Positions 1 through 4,915 of a stretch of 5,959 bases of DNA are shown one piece after another. The position numbers and the translations under genes were made by a program. Each line of letters opens with the position of its first letter. Positions within the stretch are counted from its first letter, which is position 1. The stretch lies in NCBI GenBank assembly GCA_947258675.1, contig CAMYJP010000135.1, positions 1 to 5,959 of the forward strand, read 5' to 3'. The DNA is from an uncultured Desulfobulbaceae bacterium (lineage in GTDB: Bacteria > Desulfobacterota > Desulfobulbia > Desulfobulbales > BM004). The notes under the pieces were generated by a model. The model had not been told where the DNA came from and made no database searches. It saw only the letters and a program-made list of their open reading frames with translations.

Positions 1-1
1 T

Positions 2-121
2 CCATCTGGAAAATCGCAGAATTTACGGATGTTGGATCAAGTTGTTACTATTCCAGAAACAATCGTTTTTCAAAAAGATCAAGAAGTACATTACATAACC
101 AGATTTGCAGGAAGACCTTAA
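2..121 (+). CDS. C-terminal end of an unidentified protein (partial, 5' end outside window)
   Basis: An open frame runs from the left edge to a TAA at 119-121 and gives 39 residues. They begin PSGKSQNLRMLDQVV and end HYITRFAGRP. The composition is that of an ordinary soluble protein, and the opposite strand reads less convincingly, which is why I accept it as the tail of a real gene. No family can be recognised from so little. The SGKS near the edge resembles part of a P-loop, but it lies only about 37 residues from the C-terminus, so it is unlikely to be a functional Walker A. The gene converges on motA, with 59 bases between the two stop codons. It could also be a chance open frame. Confidence 0.45.
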   Translation, partial: PSGKSQNLRMLDQVVTIPETIVFQKDQEVHYITRFAGRP

Positions 122-180
122 TTTCCCTAAGATGTTTATGAGTAAATAATTCTGATAGAAATACTTATAAGTTGTTCAGA

Positions 181-1053
181 TTAAGCAACTTTTGCCAATT
201 TTTGCACTCTGGCTTTTGGTTGTGTACCATTCTCAAAGGAATCGCTAATTTCGCGGGACTGGCGATAATTTTCTTTAATTTCCCGAAAAGAATTCTGATT
301 ATCCGGCCTGCAGGCAGGCATCAGGAAAGATTCCAGCTTTTTCTGAAGTTTATGAGAATTGTGCTCCCGTGAGATGGCAGACACACCGTCCAGGACCAGC
401 TTTTGAATTAAAAGCTCCCTCTGGGTTTTTGAAAATATGCTTTCCGCAATTGGAGTCAGAATTAAATTACTAAGTACAACACCATACAGTGTTGACGTCA
501 GGGCAATTGGTATTGTCTTAATTATCGTATCTAAAGCACCATTACCGGCAAGCATTCCAATCAGGCCAATGACACTGCCGGCAATTCCGAATGCCGGTGC
601 CAATCCGGCCATATGGCGGAAAATTCGCTCAAGGTTTTGACGGCGTTGTCTGAAAAAATACATTTCTGTAGTAAGTACATCCCGCAATTCATCTTCACCA
701 AAGCCATCAACCATCATAGAAAGAGCATCCTTCAAAAAGGAGACACTCGTCTCATCTTCCATTTTTTCCACAGATAGTATACCATCATGACGGGATTTAA
801 CTGATACATCCAGTAATACGTTCACAATGCAGTCAGGGGTGGGCGGGCTTTCCACATACGTGTTTTTTGCAACTTGAAACGCCGCTTTGATATCGTCAAA
901 GGGATAACTTAAAAACGTTGCTCCGAACGTGCCCGAAGTAACCACAAGAATGCCTATCAAATTCAGCATTAACGCAGCCCCATCGCTGATTACCAGGCTG
1001 ATCATGAAAATAAAGAGGCAGATTCCTACGCCCAAAAGATTTCTTCTATTCAT
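181..1053 (-). CDS. motA: Flagellar stator protein MotA/PomA-type (ion channel subunit)
   Basis: This is a MotA-family stator subunit of 290 residues. It forms the ion-conducting, rotor-pushing part of the flagellar motor in the inner membrane, together with MotB. Four hydrophobic segments are visible at about 6-22, 28-48, 150-170 and 181-203. The large cytoplasmic loop lies between segments 2 and 3. Pro153 (APAFG) and Pro201 (LTPIA) match the two conserved stator prolines, E. coli Pro173 and Pro222. Ser160 (GSVIGL) and Thr188 (STLYG) fall where PomA has Thr158 and Thr186, which resembles sodium-type stators more than proton MotA. After the usual LESFL end at 240-244 there is a polar 46-residue tail. 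An in-frame TTG lies four codons upstream (1065), but the ATG at 1053 has GGAG six bases before it and is preferred. The gene follows motB by 17 bases. The family is clear; the coupling ion is inferred. Confidence 0.92.
   Translation of the reverse strand: MNRRNLLGVGICLFIFMISLVISDGAALMLNLIGILVVTSGTFGATFLSYPFDDIKAAFQVAKNTYVESPPTPDCIVNVLLDVSVKSRHDGILSVEKMEDETSVSFLKDALSMMVDGFGEDELRDVLTTEMYFFRQRRQNLERIFRHMAGLAPAFGIAGSVIGLIGMLAGNGALDTIIKTIPIALTSTLYGVVLSNLILTPIAESIFSKTQRELLIQKLVLDGVSAISREHNSHKLQKKLESFLMPACRPDNQNSFREIKENYRQSREISDSFENGTQPKARVQKLAKVA
306..319. repeat. GC-rich palindrome GCCTGCAGGC plus AGGC inside the 3' part of motA
   Basis: A perfect 10-base palindrome, GCCTGCAGGC, at 306-315 is followed by a further AGGC at 316-319, making a local GC-rich island in an A/T-leaning gene. 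It encodes the Pro-Ala-Cys-Arg-Pro stretch (MotA residues 246-250) right after the conserved MotA domain ends. It may be a remnant of a dispersed palindromic repeat, or chance. Confidence 0.3.
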
Positions 1054-1059
1054 TTCGTG

Positions 1060-1063
1060 CTCC
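1060..1063 (-). promoter_or_regulatory. Shine-Dalgarno of motA, decides the start
   Basis: On the minus strand GGAG (within TTGGAG) lies six bases before the ATG at 1053-1051. The alternative in-frame start is TTG at 1065-1063, which is part of this same TTGGAG and has no good site upstream of it. This favours ATG and a 290-residue MotA over a 294-residue form. Confidence 0.75.
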
Positions 1064-1070
1064 AATGAAG

Positions 1071-1871
1071 TTATCCCGAATATTCCTTTCGGGTAATTAT
1101 TATTTCAACTCTTCTATTCAATGCCTTGTTATCGTTTGATATGTTTGGCAGTTTTGGTCTGTATTTAGAATGTCCGATTACGCTGAACCTTCCAGGTTCA
1201 ATCCCTCCCTGCTCTATCAGATAGCGGGCGACCTTGGTTGCTCGCATAGCGGACAATTCCCAATTACTGGGAAAATCCATTGTGCTGACTGGATAATCAT
1301 CAGTATGACCGACAATCTGTATCTCATAGTTATTCTGTTTGATTACACCGGCGATGGAATCCAGAAAACTGGCGGTTTCGACCTTCAACTCCGCCTTCCC
1401 TAAATCGAACAGCATCGGACCTTGAACACTCACTTTTACGGACTGATCATCCTGCAGAATTACTTCAACATTGTCAAGATTAGCTTCTTTTATCACCTGC
1501 TGACTACTTTGGTATATAGTCTGCGGAGAAACAAACCCGAAAGCCGGCTCGGTAACAAACGGCGTATCATAAACCTCTGTAGTGACAACAGATTGTTCAG
1601 GCACCTTTTTTTCTTCAATCTCACTTTCAGCTGTTTTGCAATAAAATAATATCGCAAAAAACACGAACATGACCATCATGAGATCCGACCACGGCACCGA
1701 CCAATGGACATTGGCATGCCCGCGCAGCCTCTGCCCGTTAAGATCTTTGAGTGGGTCTAAATCTGATAAAAGGTCCTGATAAAGAGAAGGGGCGGACTTG
1801 TTACATTGCCGAGATTTTAGCGAAGATTCTTTCGTCCCTGATTCATTTTCGGGAGTAGATTGATTTTGCAT
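1071..1871 (-). CDS. motB: Flagellar stator protein MotB-type (OmpA-like peptidoglycan anchor)
   Basis: This 266-residue MotB-family protein anchors the stator to peptidoglycan and supplies the ion-binding aspartate. It has a hydrophilic cytoplasmic N-terminus (1-60), then the signature VPWSDLMMVMFVFFAILFY at 59-77. Asp63 there corresponds to E. coli MotB Asp32 and begins the single membrane helix. A charged linker (80-105) is where the plug would lie. The OmpA/MotB peptidoglycan-binding domain covers about 140-262 and shows VGHTDDYPV (187-195), SNWELSAMRA (202-211) and NRRVEI (252-257). The cytoplasmic N-terminus is about twice the length of E. coli MotB's. The ATG at 1871 is the only reasonable start: upstream in frame there is no ATG, GTG or TTG before a stop, and the next Met lies inside the membrane segment. 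Its Shine-Dalgarno is poor, only a purine-rich AGAAAA. It is the first gene of a motB-motA pair, inverted relative to the common order. Confidence 0.93.
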   Translation of the reverse strand: MQNQSTPENESGTKESSLKSRQCNKSAPSLYQDLLSDLDPLKDLNGQRLRGHANVHWSVPWSDLMMVMFVFFAILFYCKTAESEIEEKKVPEQSVVTTEVYDTPFVTEPAFGFVSPQTIYQSSQQVIKEANLDNVEVILQDDQSVKVSVQGPMLFDLGKAELKVETASFLDSIAGVIKQNNYEIQIVGHTDDYPVSTMDFPSNWELSAMRATKVARYLIEQGGIEPGRFSVIGHSKYRPKLPNISNDNKALNRRVEIIITRKEYSG

Positions 1872-1952
1872 TTTTCTATTTTTGTAGGTATCAAAATTAA
1901 TACGTACTATGTTTTTCGAAGTTGTTAATTTAACGATAGCCCGATACTATCC

Positions 1953-1980
1953 TTCTCGGTCATTTTAGCTGCTGACTTTA
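1953..1980 (-). promoter_or_regulatory. Candidate sigma-28 (FliA)-like promoter for motB-motA
   Basis: On the minus strand TAAA (1980-1977) is followed, after 16 bases, by ACCGAGAA (1960-1953). The sigma-28 consensus is TAAA-N15-GCCGATAA, so six of eight -10 positions match and the spacer is one base long. A promoter is needed here because a terminator lies just upstream, and motility genes are often sigma-28 dependent. The match is degenerate and this stretch may instead use an ordinary promoter. Confidence 0.3.
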
Positions 1981-1998
1981 TAGGCTGAATCTCTTTCT

Positions 1999-2038
1999 AG
2001 AAAAGAAAACCCCGCGCAAGGAAACTAAACGCGGGGTT
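1999..2038 (-). terminator. Intrinsic terminator after the dienelactone-hydrolase gene
   Basis: A perfect 9-base-pair stem, AACCCCGCG (2008-2016) with CGCGGGGTT (2030-2038), encloses a 13-base loop. Reading the minus strand, the stem is followed by TTCTTTTCT, a U-rich tract. It begins 45 bases past the TGA of the hydrolase gene at 2084. On the plus strand the following bases (AATTTATT) are a poor tract, so it acts mainly on minus-strand transcripts. It separates the upstream block from motB-motA. Confidence 0.85.
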
Positions 2039-2083
2039 AATTTATTCGGTTAATCTGAGATTAGAAATTATGCAATAAAATAG

Positions 2084-2821
2084 TCAGTTAAAAATTTGTT
2101 TGAGAAATTCGGTGAAACGATTCCATGACTTTTTATCAGCATCTTCGCGATATCGATCTGATCCGAATACAGTAAAGGCATGTGGGGCTCCTCCATAACT
2201 GATCATTTCATGGGCAACACCATGTTCCTCCAGTTCATTGGCCAATTTGGCAAAAAGCTCCATTGTAATGTTTGTATCTGCCGTACCATGCAGAATAAGC
2301 AACTTTCCCATAGTCTTTGAATAATTTTGCCCTGAAGGAGTTCTCAGGCCACCATGAAAGGTTACAAAGCCCTTCATATCAACCCCTGATCGTGCAAACT
2401 CCAGCACAGCTGCCCCACCAAAGCAGTATCCCATTGCCACAGCATTATGAACATTACCCCCTTTAGCTTTTGCTGTTTCCATGGCACCTCGCAGTAAAGA
2501 TAGCATTTTCTCACGATCTTTAAACAATTCACCGGTGTGCTGTCGTTTATCCTTAACCTCTGTTGGTCTTACACCTGCACCAAATAAATCTGCAGCAAAG
2601 ACCGCATAACCCAGACTGGCTAACATTTCAGAACGTTTTATTTCATATTCAGTCAGGCCATCCCAGTCATGTATGAGTAATATTAAGGGCGCATCGGATG
2701 AAGGTGTTACAAAATATCCTTCATATGATTCACCATTAATTTGATAGGAAATTGGTTCTCCAGCAATGGAGACAGAGGATGAAAAGATAATAATAACAAA
2801 GATTGCAAGTAAATATTTCAT
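2084..2821 (-). CDS. Exported dienelactone hydrolase family alpha/beta hydrolase
   Basis: A 245-residue protein with a clear signal peptide: a Lys near the N-terminus, a hydrophobic core at 4-19, and a likely cut after Ala20 (SIA-GE). The mature part has the dienelactone hydrolase fold: LLIHDWDG (48-55), the nucleophile elbow GYCFGG (131-136) with Cys133, HGTAD (178-182) with Asp182, and PHAF (213-216) with His214. These match the Cys-Asp-His triad of DLH, and the length is normal for the family once the signal is removed. A periplasmic or surface esterase/lactonase role is likely; the substrate is unknown. Family members act on many esters and lactones, so chloroaromatic breakdown should not be assumed. 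AGGGAGG (2833-2827) sits five bases before the ATG. The gene is 74 bases after the ferredoxin gene and ends at a strong terminator. Confidence 0.9.
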   Translation of the reverse strand: MKYLLAIFVIIIFSSSVSIAGEPISYQINGESYEGYFVTPSSDAPLILLIHDWDGLTEYEIKRSEMLASLGYAVFAADLFGAGVRPTEVKDKRQHTGELFKDREKMLSLLRGAMETAKAKGGNVHNAVAMGYCFGGAAVLEFARSGVDMKGFVTFHGGLRTPSGQNYSKTMGKLLILHGTADTNITMELFAKLANELEEHGVAHEMISYGGAPHAFTVFGSDRYREDADKKSWNRFTEFLKQIFN

Positions 2822-2841
2822 GCCAGCCTCCCTTTTACTTA

Positions 2842-2870
2842 TTGGAATTATTGCTTAAAGCTGTTGGAAT
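2842..2870. repeat. Two direct copies of TTGGAAT, 22 bases apart, upstream of the hydrolase gene
   Basis: TTGGAAT occurs at 2842-2848 and 2864-2870, spaced about two helical turns apart in the 74-base gap between the ferredoxin and hydrolase genes. A TATGAT resembling a -10 box lies next to the second copy on the minus strand (2873-2868), but its -35 region is poor. It could be a paired operator; two short copies may also be chance. Confidence 0.25.
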
Positions 2871-2895
2871 CATACTTTATTAACGTAGATTCTTC

Positions 2896-3324
2896 TCAGG
2901 CAGCTTCCAGACTCTTGTCCAATGACACTTCCATGGCTCTAACCGGACATACCGTTACGCATAAACCACAACCGCTACATATTTCAGGGTCAAAAAGTAC
3001 TGCCATTTCCGGCCGCTGAATATACAAGGCCCCGGTTGGGCAAATCCCTGTACAGGCCCCACATTGGAAACATTTATCATAGTCCCGGCTGATGCTGGTA
3101 GCCAATCTTTCAGCCTTGACCCCAAGATCTTTCAAATAGGCCAACCCTTTCTTGATATTGATCTTATGCCCTCGAAGCTCAAGGATCATGACTCCTTCAT
3201 GCTGAGGGAGAACTGTGGCCTTCAAAATATTGAATTCCACGTCAAACTGTTTAACAAGCCCGCAGATAATCGGTTGGTCGGTAATCTCTTTTGGAAAGCC
3301 TAAAACATAAATTCTCGTATACAC
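2896..3324 (-). CDS. NIL-domain 2[4Fe-4S] ferredoxin
   Basis: A 142-residue cytoplasmic protein. Residues 1-77 form a NIL domain (an ACT-like fold also found at the end of the methionine importer ATPase MetN). Residues 80-132 form a bacterial-type double-cluster ferredoxin with C85-x2-C88-x2-C91-x3-C95-P and C116-x2-C119-x2-C122-x3-C126-P, so both cluster motifs are complete. Proteins of this layout are common in methanogens and sulfate reducers. In that group they have been linked with a DUF39/COG1900 protein to making homocysteine from aspartate semialdehyde. No DUF39 gene lies in this window. The start is GTG at 3324, with GAGGT six bases upstream. It lies 71 bases after the PfkB kinase gene and 74 before the hydrolase gene. 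The architecture is certain; the homocysteine role is inferred from the family. Confidence 0.93.
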   Translation of the reverse strand: MYTRIYVLGFPKEITDQPIICGLVKQFDVEFNILKATVLPQHEGVMILELRGHKINIKKGLAYLKDLGVKAERLATSISRDYDKCFQCGACTGICPTGALYIQRPEMAVLFDPEICSGCGLCVTVCPVRAMEVSLDKSLEAA

Positions 3325-3330
3325 TGCACA

Positions 3331-3335
3331 ACCTC
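3331..3335 (-). promoter_or_regulatory. Shine-Dalgarno of the NIL-ferredoxin, supports a GTG start
   Basis: GAGGT on the minus strand is six bases before GTG at 3324-3322. The NIL domain's first strand (RIYVLGFP) begins four residues after this GTG, which fits the start. Another nearby GTG at 3329 is out of frame. Confidence 0.7.
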
Positions 3336-3347
3336 AAATAGCTATTT
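3336..3347. promoter_or_regulatory. 12-base perfect palindrome AAATAGCTATTT abutting the ferredoxin ribosome site
   Basis: AAATAGCTATTT is fully self-complementary and ends one base before the GAGGT site of the NIL-ferredoxin gene, in a 71-base gap. There is no loop, so it is more plausible as a DNA-binding site than an RNA hairpin. A weak promoter could overlap it (TAAAAT, 3348-3343 on the minus strand, with a poor -35). A/T-rich palindromes of this size can arise by chance. Confidence 0.25.
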
Positions 3348-3395
3348 TATCGTAAATTTCCAGATCGTTCGAAGAGATAGTGTTAAGTTTTAATC

Positions 3396-4328
3396 TCAAA
3401 TACTATAGCCAAAATTCTCTTTGAACAGATCTTTTATCTCTTCTAAATCATGATTGTGATTCTGGGTACCATGGGCTTCAATTTTAATTGCCCCCATCAA
3501 TGAAGCGAGTCTACCGGTTGTTTCCCAATCAAAATCATTCATTAGCCCATAGAGTAGCCCTGACCGATAGGCATCCCCACAGCCGGTTGGATCATTAATC
3601 TCTCTAGCCTTGGCCACTGGAATCTCAAAACGTTCCTTACCGTTAAAAATCAAAGAACCTTCTGCGCCACGTGTAACGATAAGTGCTTTAACTCTTTCTG
3701 TAACTTGACCTTCAGTGAGCCCTGTTCGTTTATGGATAAGTTCCCACTCGTAATCGTTAACCGTCAGCCAATTGGCCCGTTCTATAAAGTATAGCAGTTC
3801 TTCACCATTAAACATGGGCAGCCCCTGTCCCGGATCAAATATAAATGGAATCTGTGCCTTTGAAAATTCTTCGGCATGCTTTATCATGCCATCCCTACCA
3901 TCTGGTGACACCATACCGATTGCCACGTCATTAGCATCGCTCGCCGAGTTTTCATGGGAGAAATTCATGGCTCCGGGATGAAATGCCGTAATTTGATTAT
4001 CATCCATGTCAGTGGTAACAAAGGCTTGGGCAGTGAATGTGCCTGGAATCACCTTTACATATTCCTGGCTGATATTGCATTTTTCCATCCAATGGCCGTA
4101 AGGTTCAAAATCCTCTCCAACAGTACCCATTGGCAATGCATTTCCGCCCAACAGATTAAGGTTGTAGGCAATATTTCCAGCACAGCCCCCGAATTCCTTG
4201 CGCATTTCTGGAACCAGGAAACTCACATTAAGGATATGAACCTTGTCCGGTAAAATATGCTTCTTAAACTGATCATGAAAAACCATTATGTTATCGTAAG
4301 CAAACGATCCACAAATCAGGGCCTGCAT
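3396..4328 (-). CDS. PfkB/ribokinase-family kinase, adenosine-kinase-like
   Basis: A 310-residue cytosolic kinase of normal family length. It shows the N-terminal PfkB signature FGGCAGNIAYNLNLLGG (46-62), the substrate-lid region around TVGEDFEPYG (69-78), IVTRGAEGS (217-225), and the C-terminal signature DPTGCGDAYRSGLLYG (246-261). Asp252 there is the catalytic base and the GCGD turn forms the anion hole. The NQITAFHPGAM block (111-121) and overall pattern resemble bacterial PfkB proteins annotated as adenosine or nucleoside kinases, so transfer of phosphate from ATP to a nucleoside 5'-OH is the best guess. A sugar substrate remains possible. The ATG at 4328 has a perfect AGGAGG five bases upstream, and that site abuts the stop codon of the P-loop kinase gene (11-base gap), indicating co-transcription. 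The specificity is inferred. Confidence 0.92.
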   Translation of the reverse strand: MQALICGSFAYDNIMVFHDQFKKHILPDKVHILNVSFLVPEMRKEFGGCAGNIAYNLNLLGGNALPMGTVGEDFEPYGHWMEKCNISQEYVKVIPGTFTAQAFVTTDMDDNQITAFHPGAMNFSHENSASDANDVAIGMVSPDGRDGMIKHAEEFSKAQIPFIFDPGQGLPMFNGEELLYFIERANWLTVNDYEWELIHKRTGLTEGQVTERVKALIVTRGAEGSLIFNGKERFEIPVAKAREINDPTGCGDAYRSGLLYGLMNDFDWETTGRLASLMGAIKIEAHGTQNHNHDLEEIKDLFKENFGYSI

Positions 4329-4333
4329 TATTT

Positions 4334-4339
4334 CCTCCT
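4334..4339 (-). promoter_or_regulatory. Consensus Shine-Dalgarno of the PfkB kinase gene
   Basis: AGGAGG on the minus strand, five bases before the ATG at 4328, lies directly against the TAA (4342-4340) of the preceding gene. Its strength contrasts with the weak sites of the two genes upstream and suggests a higher translation rate for the PfkB kinase within the operon. Confidence 0.8.
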
Positions 4340-4915
4340 TTAAATATCTCCTAAAGCCTTTTCCAGCCTGGTAACCAGGTCTTCAACCCGCGCTGTTGTT
4401 ACCATGGTAATCAATTCGTCCTGTTTCATTTCAACGGGTGCTTCAAATAGCTCTTTCTGTTTCAAATAAATTTCCCAACGGCCATCAGACACCGCATGAG
4501 GATCATGCAATCTTTTCTCTAAACGAATTTGCAATTCGTTTTCTGGACAGGAGCATAAAATAAATCGTACAAGAGCTCCATGCTTTTTTCCCAGATTGCG
4601 GACAAGCTCCCGGTCATCCTGACTGCGATAAGATGCGTCCAGTACCACCGACTTTCCTTTGCACAACTGTGCGCCAGCTTTATCAATGAGGGTTTGATAC
4701 GTCTTTCTCGTGTAATCTTCTGTATAAATAGACTGATTAAATGCAAAGCCACCATTATTTGTCAAAGTCAGTCCAGCCAATTCCTTGCGGACAATGTCTG
4801 AATTATAATAAACGATATTGTACTGTTCTGCCCAGGCTTGAGCAAGTGTGCTCTTGCCGCTTGCAATCAGGCCGAAAAACACATATATGACAGGCCTGCT
4901 ATTCTTTTTCCGCAT
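4340..4915 (-). CDS. P-loop (AAA_33-type) small kinase, partner half of COG2187-COG0645 proteins
   Basis: A 191-residue P-loop NTPase of the zeta-toxin/gluconate-kinase-like group (COG0645). Walker A is GLIASGKST (15-23) with Lys21. YYNSD (36-40) follows the first helix and would bind or position the substrate. SVVLDASYRS (89-98) is the Walker-B-like strand with Asp93. An arginine-containing lid lies around RLEKRLHDPHAVSDGRW (131-147). These features indicate phosphoryl transfer to a small molecule; the substrate is unknown. In many bacteria this domain is the C-terminal half of one protein whose N-terminal half matches the next gene upstream. Here the ATG at 4915 lies inside that gene's end, giving a 17-base overlap in the +1 frame, so the second protein is probably made by coupled re-initiation. 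Its Shine-Dalgarno is weak (AGAG). Confidence 0.9.
   Translation of the reverse strand: MRKKNSRPVIYVFFGLIASGKSTLAQAWAEQYNIVYYNSDIVRKELAGLTLTNNGGFAFNQSIYTEDYTRKTYQTLIDKAGAQLCKGKSVVLDASYRSQDDRELVRNLGKKHGALVRFILCSCPENELQIRLEKRLHDPHAVSDGRWEIYLKQKELFEAPVEMKQDELITMVTTARVEDLVTRLEKALGDI

Noticed and set aside
169..191. Inverted repeat AAGTTG/CAACTT around the motA stop codon, considered as a terminator
   Set aside because: Only six mostly weak base pairs with an 11-base loop and no proper U tract on either strand.
172..372. Plus-strand open frame of 66 codons
   Set aside because: It lies opposite the strongly supported 3' end of motA, has no recognisable domain and no good ribosome site; a shadow frame.
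2051..2063. Odd palindrome TAATCTGAGATTA between the hydrolase stop and the terminator
   Set aside because: The centre is a single base, so it cannot form a useful RNA hairpin, and a DNA-binding role just after a stop codon has no support.
3954..4253. Plus-strand open frame of 99 codons
   Set aside because: It lies entirely opposite the PfkB kinase gene, whose motifs are intact; composition is unlike a real protein.
4519..4755. Minus-strand 78-codon frame inside the P-loop kinase gene
   Set aside because: It is an alternate frame of a gene with intact Walker A and lid motifs; no ribosome site or domain of its own.
4885..4915. Programmed frameshift joining the two kinase genes
   Set aside because: Fusion would need a +1 shift, and the GAAAAAGAA stretch is not a recognised slippery site; the downstream ATG gives a simpler explanation.
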